From NCBI GenBank assembly GCA_018064575.1, contig JAGHUZ010000198.1:1-11715 (forward strand): a DNA stretch of 11,715 bases, read 5' to 3'. Made by a program: the position numbers and the translations under genes. This DNA comes from Candidatus Minthomonas equi (lineage in GTDB: Bacteria; Bacteroidota; Bacteroidia; Bacteroidales; UBA932). Of the stretch, positions 1 to 6,671 are shown piece by piece. The notes under the pieces are model-generated. The model was given only the letters and a program-made list of their open reading frames with translations. It ran no database searches and had not been told where the DNA came from. Numbering within the stretch: position 1 is the first letter of the stretch; the number at the start of each line of letters is the position of its first letter.

Positions 1-423
1 CCCAAGATGCTCTGTCGTAGTGGCTTTCACCGACACGCGGGACTCATCCACACGGAGATGTCCGGCCAGTACAGAACGCATTTTCCCGATATATGGTGCC
101 ACTTTAGGACGCTGAAGCGCTATGGTGACGTCCACATTTCCGACGCGGTACCCGGCATCCGAAACCATTTTCACCACCTTGTCCAGCAATATGGTACTGT
201 CTATTCCCTCATATTCCTCAGCCGAATCGGGGAAATGCTTGCCGATATCCCCCAGAGCCAAGGCTCCGAGCAGCGCGTCACATAATGCGTGAATGGCGAC
301 ATCTCCATCGGAATGGGCGACACAACCCTTTTCATATTCTATTTGCACTCCGCCAAGGACTAATCTCAGTCCTACGGCCAACTGATGGACGTCATATCCG
401 TTCCCAACTCTTATATCATTCAT
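1..423 (-). CDS. ispF: 2-C-methyl-D-erythritol 2,4-cyclodiphosphate synthase, C-terminus cut by window edge
   Basis: IspF converts CDP-methylerythritol 2-phosphate to methylerythritol 2,4-cyclodiphosphate with loss of CMP, in the non-mevalonate isoprenoid pathway in the cytosol. The reading frame starts at the ATG at 423-421 and stays open to base 1, giving 141 residues. Against the E. coli enzyme (159 residues) only about 15-20 C-terminal residues are missing. Visible signatures are GYDVHQL (residues 9-15, metal ligands D11 and H13), the HSDGD loop at 37-41, the third metal ligand H45 in the helix that follows, DIGKHFPD at 59-66, and VKATTTEHLG at 132-141 with the CMP-site threonines and glutamate. 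Every expected active-site residue in the visible part is present. The gene is transcribed divergently from the mutL run across a 58-base spacer. The identification is firm; the only uncertainty is the missing end. Confidence 0.97.
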   Translation of the reverse strand, partial: MNDIRVGNGYDVHQLAVGLRLVLGGVQIEYEKGCVAHSDGDVAIHALCDALLGALALGDIGKHFPDSAEEYEGIDSTILLDKVVKMVSDAGYRVGNVDVTIALQRPKVAPYIGKMRSVLAGHLRVDESRVSVKATTTEHLG

Positions 424-443
424 AACAGTGAAAAATTCTAACA

Positions 444-451
444 CAAAAATA
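444..451 (-). promoter_or_regulatory. Probable -7 box of the ispF promoter
   Basis: On the minus strand these bases read TATTTTTG, a full match to the Bacteroidota -7 consensus TAnnTTTG. The box ends 20 bases before the ispF ATG, leaving a short leader of about 14 bases if transcription starts around 6-7 bases downstream. A -33 TTTG at the usual distance of about 20 bases is not clear; only a T-rich stretch lies there (minus strand of about 468-474). The assignment therefore rests on the -7 match and its position. Confidence 0.45.
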
Positions 452-452
452 G

Positions 453-460
453 TATATTTG
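453..460 (+). promoter_or_regulatory. Probable -7 box of the mutL-run promoter
   Basis: The sequence TATATTTG matches the Bacteroidota -7 consensus TAnnTTTG at every fixed position. It ends 21 bases before the ATG at 482, which fits a short leader. No TTTG is found about 20 bases upstream, so the -33 element is weak or absent. The box lies one base from the oppositely oriented ispF -7 box, so the two promoters would share the same DNA. The last four bases are part of the palindrome TTTGCAAA at 457-464. Confidence 0.45.
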
Positions 461-481
461 CAAAGTTAAAAAACACACCTT

Positions 482-811
482 ATGATATTTTCATTGTTCA
501 AGACACCTTCGCACAGAGTGTTCCATTACGAGCCGAGATTTTATGACGAAAGAGCGGAAAGACGTGAAGAAGTGGCCGAAGAAGCTCAGCGCGAAAAAGC
601 CATACGGGAAGGAAAGGAATGGAAAAATGAGAGATACGTCCCCGGAAAGCATATCCGCGGCAAGATACGGGCTGCTCAGGAGAACAACCGCCGACACGAT
701 ATGAGCAAGATGACCCAGCGCGTCATTTCCCTCATCACCATAGTTATTCTGTTCGTAGTTCTCGTGTATTTCGCAGACTACTTCAGACTCTTCCTTGAGA
801 GTATGAGATAA
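482..811 (+). CDS. Small single-pass membrane protein of unknown function, first gene of the mutL run
   Basis: I do not recognise a named family for this 109-residue protein, though small proteins of this kind precede mutL in other Bacteroidales as far as I recall. Residues 1-80 are strongly charged: a short N-terminal segment, a PRFYDE motif at 18-23, then an Arg/Glu-rich probable helix at about 22-48 and a basic stretch at 51-72. Residues 81-101 form one hydrophobic segment, followed by a short tail. With the basic region just before the helix, the N-terminal part should sit in the cytoplasm (positive-inside rule). No catalytic motif is visible. The ATG lies 21 bases after a -7-like box and the stop is one base before the mutL start, so the two are almost certainly co-transcribed and possibly translationally coupled. 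That it is a real gene is likely from this fit and its composition; its role is unknown. Confidence 0.8.
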   Translation: MIFSLFKTPSHRVFHYEPRFYDERAERREEVAEEAQREKAIREGKEWKNERYVPGKHIRGKIRAAQENNRRHDMSKMTQRVISLITIVILFVVLVYFADYFRLFLESMR

Positions 812-812
812 T

Positions 813-2708
813 ATGCCGCTGCACGTATTACCACAGAACATCGCAAATCTGATAGCCGCGGGAGAAGTGGTCCAGCGCCCCGCTTCCGTAGTGAAGGAAC
901 TGGTGGAAAACTCCATCGATGCCGGAGCGGAATCAGTTTCCGTCATCATCGAAGATTCCGGCAGGACACTTATACAAGTCATTGATGATGGATGCGGGAT
1001 GAGCAGAGAAGAGGCCGGATTATGTATTGCACGCCACGCCACATCCAAGATAACGACAGCTTCCGACTTGGACAATATCGCCACCTATGGGTTCCGGGGA
1101 GAAGCGCTCCCCTCCATTGCGGCGGTAGCCGAAGTCACCCTCAAATCCAGAAAAAGAGGGGAGGACACCGGTTCTGAAACGTTTTTCGCAGGCTCGGAAT
1201 TCATTTCTCAGGAAGAAACCGCCTGCCCGGAAGGAACCAACATCGCCGCGAGGAATATTTTTTACAATACGCCCGCACGCCGCAAATTTCTCAAATCAGA
1301 CGCCGCTGAATTCCGCCAGATAATATCCGAGTTTTCCAGGGTGGCCCTGGTCAGACCGCAGATATCGATGCGGCTGCTGCACAACGGAAAGACCATCTAT
1401 GACCTGAAAGGGACACAACTGTTGAAAAAACGGATTCTGGATATCGAGGGGAGCGGAAAGGGGAAAGAACTTATCGACGTCAGAGTAGAAAGTTCCATCG
1501 TAAAGATTTCAGGATACATAGGCGACCCGAAAGATGCACGCAAAGGCACAGGATACCAGTACTTTTTCGTTAACGGACGCTATTTCCGTTCGGCATATCT
1601 GAACAAAGCCGTTCTCAAAGCATACGACAAGCTCATTCCCGATGGACACACCCCTTCGTACTACCTTTATCTGGAGACGGAGCCGGGTGGTGTGGACATC
1701 AATATCCACCCCACCAAGACCGAGGTCAGATTCGAGAACGAATCCTCCGTCTTCGAGATTATCTATGCAGCAGTCAGGGAAGCACTCGGCAGCAATGCCT
1801 TCACACCCAGCATCGATTTCGATATGAGTGGCGTTCCGGAAATGCCGTCGGCACACTCCCGTTCCGATTATGTACGTCCGCCGAAAATAGATTACAATCC
1901 GCTTTTTGACCCTTTCGCAAGTTCGAAAGGACAGTCAGCAGACTCCCCATTCCCTCATCATTCCGCCTCCGGCGATGATATCACCTCCACCGAATTCCCC
2001 GGCATCACTGACTTCAATGCCGAAAAAATCCTGTCCCCCTCAGAACTGGCTATGGGCAGGGAGGAAACCATTCCCTGGCAGGAAGAGGATGCCGGGACGG
2101 TCAGCGGATATGATTCTGTTCTGGAAGACAGTTCTTCCCACCCTGACATACTGATAGCACACGGCAAGTATATTCTTACAAACGTAAAGTCAGGAATTCT
2201 GGTCATATCCATTTCAAGAGCCCGTGAACGCATATTCTGCGAACAGTTCCTTCATTCTCTGGACAACGGTCGCCCTTCGGTGCAGGTAACACTCTTCCCT
2301 GTTCTCATAGACCTGAACCAGAATGATTACGACATTCTGATGGAAGATTCTGAGCGACTCACCGATTTGGGATTCGACATACGCAGTTTCGGTCCCTCCA
2401 CTATAATAGTGAACGGTATTCCGGACGGTCTCTCCACAGATGAGGAAGCGGTAAAGGATACTGTCACAGAAATGACTTCCATTTTTATCAGGGAAGACGT
2501 TCTCGAACTGAGGAAAGCCGTCATCCGGCATAGAATGGCGGTTTCACTTTCTGCCTCCGCCGCCAGAGCCGGAAAACACGCACCATCCGTTGAAGAGGCC
2601 CGCACCCTGATAGATCGGTTGTTCAAATGTTCCGAACCGGCCCGCACACCGGATGGACGCAAGATAATGGAGATTATGACACTGGAATCTCTAAGTAAAT
2701 TTTTATAA
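813..2708 (+). CDS. mutL: DNA mismatch repair protein MutL
   Basis: MutL couples mismatch recognition by MutS to strand removal. The 631-residue protein begins with a GHKL ATPase domain whose motifs fall at the same numbers as in E. coli MutL: E29 and N33 in the KELVENSIDAGA segment, D58 and G60-G62 in DDGCGM, RHATSK at 74-79 and GFRGEAL at 93-99. The transducer domain follows to about residue 320 and ends in HPTKTEVRF, with the ATP-contacting lysine K302. Residues about 335-440 are a Ser/Pro/Asp-rich linker, and about 445-631 are the C-terminal dimerisation domain. The odd part is that domain: where endonuclease-type MutL has DQHAxxE, this protein reads SISRARE (466-472), and the CPHGRP-type motif reads TPDGRK (612-617). 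The expected Asp, His and Cys metal ligands are therefore missing. The ATG at 813 gives an N-terminus collinear with E. coli MutL and lies one base after the previous stop. Confidence 0.97.
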   Translation: MPLHVLPQNIANLIAAGEVVQRPASVVKELVENSIDAGAESVSVIIEDSGRTLIQVIDDGCGMSREEAGLCIARHATSKITTASDLDNIATYGFRGEALPSIAAVAEVTLKSRKRGEDTGSETFFAGSEFISQEETACPEGTNIAARNIFYNTPARRKFLKSDAAEFRQIISEFSRVALVRPQISMRLLHNGKTIYDLKGTQLLKKRILDIEGSGKGKELIDVRVESSIVKISGYIGDPKDARKGTGYQYFFVNGRYFRSAYLNKAVLKAYDKLIPDGHTPSYYLYLETEPGGVDINIHPTKTEVRFENESSVFEIIYAAVREALGSNAFTPSIDFDMSGVPEMPSAHSRSDYVRPPKIDYNPLFDPFASSKGQSADSPFPHHSASGDDITSTEFPGITDFNAEKILSPSELAMGREETIPWQEEDAGTVSGYDSVLEDSSSHPDILIAHGKYILTNVKSGILVISISRARERIFCEQFLHSLDNGRPSVQVTLFPVLIDLNQNDYDILMEDSERLTDLGFDIRSFGPSTIIVNGIPDGLSTDEEAVKDTVTEMTSIFIREDVLELRKAVIRHRMAVSLSASAARAGKHAPSVEEARTLIDRLFKCSEPARTPDGRKIMEIMTLESLSKFL

Positions 2709-2725
2709 ACCCAATCGCACGATAT

Positions 2726-3376
2726 ATGTCATTTCATAGAGGATACGGCAGACCACAGATACCTCCTGTTACCAGAAACATCATCATATTGAACGTAATT
2801 ATGATGGGATTGACCTGGATTACCGGAAACTGGATGTTCCAACGGTGTTCACTCTTTTACTTCACCTCTGCCTTTTTCAGACCGTATCAGTTCATAAGCT
2901 ATCTGTTCATGCACGGTGGATTCCTGCATCTCTTCTTCAATATGTACACCCTGTACTTTTTCGGTTCACAGCTTGAGGGCATCTGGGGGGCAAAGAAATT
3001 CTTCCTATACTATATGATTTGCGGTATCGGAGCAGGGCTGTGCAACGAAGCTGTATTCGCCATTCAGGTATCGGCAAATCCCACCAGTAATTTATTCATC
3101 GGACAGATTCCCACGGTCGGAGCTTCAGGTGCCATCTACGGCCTTCTTTTGGCTTACGGCATGCTCTTCCCTGACCGGGTGATACAACTCATCTTCCCCC
3201 CCATCGCGATGAAAGCCAAATGGTTTGTAGTCATTTTCGGAGTTCTCGAACTGATATTCGGTCTCAGCTCCGGAATTACAGGAAGTAATGTTGCCCATTT
3301 CGCCCACCTGGGCGGAATGCTCTTCGGACTGGTCATCATTCTCATATGGAAACGTGACGGGAAACTCTATAACTGA
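2726..3376 (+). CDS. Rhomboid-family intramembrane serine protease
   Basis: Rhomboids cleave transmembrane substrates inside the lipid bilayer with a Ser-His dyad. The 216-residue protein is almost wholly hydrophobic with about six membrane segments. The family signatures are all present: a first loop and helix with HGGFLHLFFNMY (63-74), including the conserved HxxxN spacing, GASGAIYG (132-139) with catalytic S134, and AHFAHLGG (190-197) with catalytic H194. The length is that of a minimal six-helix rhomboid without extra soluble domains. The start follows the mutL stop by 17 bases, and the stop is 4 bases before the next gene, so it belongs to the same transcript. The substrate cannot be told from the sequence. 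Bacteroides genomes, as I recall, often carry two rhomboid genes side by side here; only one is present. Confidence 0.95.
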   Translation: MSFHRGYGRPQIPPVTRNIIILNVIMMGLTWITGNWMFQRCSLFYFTSAFFRPYQFISYLFMHGGFLHLFFNMYTLYFFGSQLEGIWGAKKFFLYYMICGIGAGLCNEAVFAIQVSANPTSNLFIGQIPTVGASGAIYGLLLAYGMLFPDRVIQLIFPPIAMKAKWFVVIFGVLELIFGLSSGITGSNVAHFAHLGGMLFGLVIILIWKRDGKLYN

Positions 3377-3380
3377 TACT

Positions 3381-4496
3381 ATGGCGCAAGGCAAATCATT
3401 TTCCAAAAAGAAGAAAAAGAAGTTCATTTTCTTTCACCTCTCATTCAGGGTGATACTTCTCATCTGCGCTGCCGCTCTGGCCATAGCATATACCTCCGCG
3501 CTGATTAATCCCCAGACATTTCTGCTTCCCACCTTACTGGGGCTTTACTTCATCCCCCTCGCCCTGCTTAATTTCGTTCTCCTCATAGTAGCGGTCATCA
3601 GAAAATCGGGTTCTTTCTGGATTCCCTTCCTCTCTCTCATCCCATCCCTGTTCATACTGGAATTCATGTACCAGCCATCCCGTGAGCCGATTCCTTGGGA
3701 AAAGGGAGAAATCAAAATACTGACCTATAACACAGGCCTGTTTAAAAGCGGAAAGGAAAGCAAGGATGTCGATGACAATAGGGAGGCCATTATGAATTTC
3801 ATAGAGAATGAAGCACCTGACATAGTTTGCCTGCAGGAATACTCCATCCGCGACACTCTGTCCATCAGAAGGCATTTCAAAAATTATCCCCACCTGATTC
3901 ACCATCTCTTCAAACATTCAGACGGAAGATGGACGGGGAATGTCACCGCCAGCAAATTTCCGATTCTCACTTCCGGCACCGTGGTTTTCAAGGGCAGTAC
4001 CAATCTTTCGCTATGGTGCGATATCCTCTGTGACGGCAGACAGTACCGCGTATTCAATAACCACCTCGAATCAAATGCCATATCCCTGACTTCGCTCATA
4101 AAAAAAATAGGAGGACGCAATACGGAAATCAAACCGGAACTCGAAAAAATCCACGGGAAAATCAAGACTTCGGTCTCCAGACGTTCAGACCAGACTTTTG
4201 AAATTCTCACGAACATCAATTCCTGTAAGAAACCAGCCATCATCTGCGGAGATTTCAATGATATGCCCCTTTCATACACTTTCAGACAGTTGTACAAGGG
4301 CAGGAAAGATTCCTTCGCTGAAGGAGGAAAGGGATTCGGAGCGACATATTCGATTCTCTGGCCGCTGTTGAGAATCGACTACATACTCATCCCGGAGCAG
4401 ATGGAAGTATTGGGACACGAAACGCCAAGAAAAGATTATTCTGACCACTATCCGGTCATTTCAAGGATAAAACCGAACGATGAAAAAGACGATTGA
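3381..4496 (+). CDS. Membrane-anchored endonuclease/exonuclease/phosphatase (EEP) family protein
   Basis: This is a 371-residue protein with an N-terminal membrane anchor and a C-terminal EEP-fold metal-dependent phosphoesterase domain. After a run of six lysines (K9-K14) come three hydrophobic segments at about 22-42, 47-73 and 79-97. The catalytic domain then shows the family motifs in order: TYNTG (N117), LQE (E153), NNHLES (H228), GDFND (D291, N293), RIDYILIP and SDHYPV (D355, H356). All catalytic positions are intact. The family includes DNA repair nucleases, sphingomyelinases and lipid or inositol phosphatases, so the substrate is open; two to four membrane helices followed by this fold are common in Bacteroidota. 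I chose the ATG at 3381, 4 bases after the rhomboid stop. An in-frame ATG at 3288 would add 31 residues read inside the rhomboid gene and is unlikely. The end overlaps tsaC by 17 bases. Confidence 0.9.
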   Translation: MAQGKSFSKKKKKKFIFFHLSFRVILLICAAALAIAYTSALINPQTFLLPTLLGLYFIPLALLNFVLLIVAVIRKSGSFWIPFLSLIPSLFILEFMYQPSREPIPWEKGEIKILTYNTGLFKSGKESKDVDDNREAIMNFIENEAPDIVCLQEYSIRDTLSIRRHFKNYPHLIHHLFKHSDGRWTGNVTASKFPILTSGTVVFKGSTNLSLWCDILCDGRQYRVFNNHLESNAISLTSLIKKIGGRNTEIKPELEKIHGKIKTSVSRRSDQTFEILTNINSCKKPAIICGDFNDMPLSYTFRQLYKGRKDSFAEGGKGFGATYSILWPLLRIDYILIPEQMEVLGHETPRKDYSDHYPVISRIKPNDEKDD

Positions 4497-5076
4497 AAAT
4501 CCATACGACGTGGATTCGGAAGAAATCGAAGAAGCCGCCAAAATTCTCGATGAAGGTGGAGTAATCCTCTACCCCACTGACACTGTATGGGGATTGGGAT
4601 GTGATGCTACAAACGAAAAGGCAGTGTCACGCATTTTTGAAATCAAAAAACGGGCAGATTCGAAAAGCCTGGTAACTCTCGCTTCCGATATGGAAATGAT
4701 AAGCCGTTATGTGAATGATATTCCATCGATGGCGGAAACTTTGGCTGCTCTCAGTGACAAACCCCTGACCATAATATATCCCGGAGTGGAAGGGTTGGCA
4801 CCCAATGTAATGGCACCCGACTCCACCGCCGCCATCCGCATTCCGCGAAACGAATTCTGTCTCCGGCTTTTGAAGCGTTTCCGAAAACCTATCGTATCCA
4901 CTTCCGCCAATATCTCCGGCGAAAGCACTCCCGCCAGTTACGAAGATATTTCCGGAGAGATAATTTCCAGTACCGACTGGTGCGCTGACCCCATCTACGA
5001 AGAAGGTGCCACAGGACAGGCATCTTCCATAATCAAACTCGGACTTTCAAATGAAGTCACCATCATCCGAAAATAG
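4480..5076 (+). CDS. tsaC: L-threonylcarbamoyladenylate synthase (TsaC/YrdC/Sua5 family)
   Basis: The enzyme makes threonylcarbamoyl-AMP from threonine, bicarbonate and ATP, the first step of the t6A modification at position 37 of ANN-decoding tRNAs. The 198-residue protein is a single YrdC domain without the extra C-terminal domain of Sua5 proteins, hence the TsaC name. Key motifs are PTDTVWGLGCDA (32-43), the basic substrate-binding stretch IKKRADSKSL (55-64), AAIRIPRN in the middle, and STSAN (140-144). The ATG lies within the last codons of the upstream phosphoesterase gene (17-base overlap), which implies coupled translation. The stop is 4 bases before the preferred nadA start. A housekeeping function is expected; nothing in the sequence is abnormal. 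Confidence 0.94.
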   Translation: MKKTIENPYDVDSEEIEEAAKILDEGGVILYPTDTVWGLGCDATNEKAVSRIFEIKKRADSKSLVTLASDMEMISRYVNDIPSMAETLAALSDKPLTIIYPGVEGLAPNVMAPDSTAAIRIPRNEFCLRLLKRFRKPIVSTSANISGESTPASYEDISGEIISSTDWCADPIYEEGATGQASSIIKLGLSNEVTIIRK

Positions 5077-5080
5077 CACT

Positions 5081-6007
5081 ATGACTCCATCCCGACTCCA
5101 AAATTCCATTCTGGAACTGAAAAAAAAGAAGAGCGCACTGATTCTAGCCCATTACTATGTGGACGGAGCAGTTCAGGACATCGCAGACTTCGTAGGGGAT
5201 TCCCTGGAACTGGCACGCAAAGCCGCTGCGGCCGATGCAGACATAATCGTTTTCTGCGGAGTTCATTTCATGGCAGAAACCGCAGCCATACTGTGCCCCG
5301 GGAAAAAAGTCCTTTCACCGACACCTGGTGCAGGATGTTCACTGGCAGACAGCATCAAAGCTGATGACTTAAAGCAATGGAAACTTGCCCACCCCGATGG
5401 TATAATCATCAGTTATGTAAACACTACGGCAGAGACCAAAGCCGCCACTGATATCTGCTGCACCTCCGCCAATGCCGTCAAAGTGGCCGAGTCTGTCATC
5501 GACGGTAAAAGACCTGTCCTTTTCTGCCCCGACCTGCATCTGGGAACCTATGTCAACAGAGTACTTGGCGCCGATATGGAAATCTGGAACGGCAGCTGCT
5601 TCGTCCACAGGAAAATCACTTCCCGACTGATCAGGAGGGCTATATCCGAATACCCGGCCGCGGAAATCCTGATTCACCCGGAATCAGACTGTTCAATGGA
5701 CGAAGAAATCGTCAACAATCCCAAATGTTTCTTCTATTCCACCTCCGGGATAATTAAGCATGTAAAAGAATCCTCAGGAGAACAGTTTATCATAGCCACG
5801 GAAAATGGAGTCCTCCACAAAATCAGAAAGGAATGTCCGGACAAGCGGATTATTCCCATCAGTGAATCCGCCATCTGTACGTATATGAAAAAACTTACAC
5901 TGGAAAATCTGTATAAGACACTCCTGAATGAGACTGGACGGATTACCGTTCCGGAAGACATCGCCTCCCGGGCACTGGTGCCAATTCACAGAATGCTTGA
6001 GCTATAA
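5081..6007 (+). CDS. nadA: Quinolinate synthase
   Basis: NadA condenses iminoaspartate with dihydroxyacetone phosphate to quinolinate using a [4Fe-4S] cluster, in de novo NAD synthesis. From the ATG at 5081 the protein has 308 residues. The three cluster cysteines match the Thermotoga pattern: C86 in GAGCSLAD, C173 in NGSCFVH and C266 in SAICTYMKK. Other conserved stretches are AHYYVDGAVQDIADFVGDSL near the N-terminus, FMAETA, YVNTTAETKA, CTSANAV, HPES (199-202) and ATENGVLHKI. Between HPES and the STS motif (220-222) the loop is a few residues longer than in Thermotoga and holds two further cysteines, C204 and C216. An alternative ATG at 5051 would add 10 residues and overlap tsaC by 26 bases; 5081 is preferred because it follows the tsaC stop by 4 bases, like the rhomboid-EEP junction. 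No nadB or nadC is adjacent. Confidence 0.95.
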   Translation: MTPSRLQNSILELKKKKSALILAHYYVDGAVQDIADFVGDSLELARKAAAADADIIVFCGVHFMAETAAILCPGKKVLSPTPGAGCSLADSIKADDLKQWKLAHPDGIIISYVNTTAETKAATDICCTSANAVKVAESVIDGKRPVLFCPDLHLGTYVNRVLGADMEIWNGSCFVHRKITSRLIRRAISEYPAAEILIHPESDCSMDEEIVNNPKCFFYSTSGIIKHVKESSGEQFIIATENGVLHKIRKECPDKRIIPISESAICTYMKKLTLENLYKTLLNETGRITVPEDIASRALVPIHRMLEL

Positions 6008-6658
6008 TTTTACGGACAATCCCAGATTAACTATTCCCCGGTAACCGAATCCGAGTTCCACAAAACCGCCGACAATGTCCCCGAAGCGGAATTTGGCCGC
6101 AGTAATATGGTAGGCAAACGTTGTACGGCTATCTTCCTTATCCCAAAGCGGATACTTGTTGTTCGAAAGACTTTCATCAAGGAAACTCGCCCCCAGATAC
6201 AGAGCGGAAGAGAGTTCCATCGCACCCTGCTGCCACCAGAGGTAAGTGCCTGAGACCATTACGGTCCAATTCTTAATACTTGAAGTATATGTGAGAAATT
6301 CCTGAACAGGTTTCCCGTTTTCCGCCAGCGTATAAACATCGGCCTGCGACCAGCTGAATCCCCCATAAACGCCGAAACTGAATACAGGACTCACTGAAAA
6401 GGAATATCCGATACCGCCCACTCCTGAATACTTGTGGTTTCTGGATTCACAAACTCTTGAATATGAAGGATCCGGGTCGGCAATGAAGTTTCTGGTTTTT
6501 CCCATAAACTCAATGGCGGACGGTGTCCCGTACTGAAGATAAATCTCGTTGTGCGGATAATAGTCGAAATCACGTTCCTTATAATTCCTGGCCTCCGCCT
6601 TCTGTGGCCATACTACGGTCATTACGACAAGCAATATCAATCCCTGTATCTTTTTCAT
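6002..6658 (-). CDS. Predicted outer-membrane beta-barrel protein of unknown function
   Basis: I recognise no named family for this 218-residue protein. It begins with a clear Sec signal peptide: KK at 2-3, a hydrophobic core at about 5-17 and a likely signal peptidase I site after A23 (KAEA, then RNY). The mature part is rich in aromatic residues and glycine with alternating hydrophobic positions, for example SGVGGIGYSFSVSPVFSFGV and the final GYRGIVNLGLSVKL. This is the pattern of a small eight- to ten-strand outer-membrane barrel, though here it ends in Leu rather than Phe. It lies 13 bases downstream of the flippase gene and probably shares the pan transcript, as there is no room for a promoter. 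Its stop codon overlaps the nadA stop on the other strand by 6 bases. Location in the outer membrane is an inference from composition. Confidence 0.75.
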   Translation of the reverse strand: MKKIQGLILLVVMTVVWPQKAEARNYKERDFDYYPHNEIYLQYGTPSAIEFMGKTRNFIADPDPSYSRVCESRNHKYSGVGGIGYSFSVSPVFSFGVYGGFSWSQADVYTLAENGKPVQEFLTYTSSIKNWTVMVSGTYLWWQQGAMELSSALYLGASFLDESLSNNKYPLWDKEDSRTTFAYHITAAKFRFGDIVGGFVELGFGYRGIVNLGLSVKL

Positions 6659-6671
6659 ACTGTTATGTTGA

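Noticed and set aside
491..1084. 197-residue minus-strand open frame opposite the small membrane protein gene and the mutL start
   Set aside because: It lies antisense to two well-supported genes, crosses their junction and has no family-like motif; its length is explained by codon bias on the other strand.
3288..3380. Upstream in-frame ATG for the EEP-family gene
   Set aside because: It would read 31 codons inside the conserved end of the rhomboid gene with no family-like sequence; the ATG at 3381 directly follows the rhomboid stop and starts a normal basic N-terminus.
5051..5080. Upstream ATG for nadA
   Set aside because: Possible, but it adds ten Ser/Pro-rich residues within the tsaC end; the ATG at 5081 has the same short spacing to the previous stop as the rhomboid-EEP junction.
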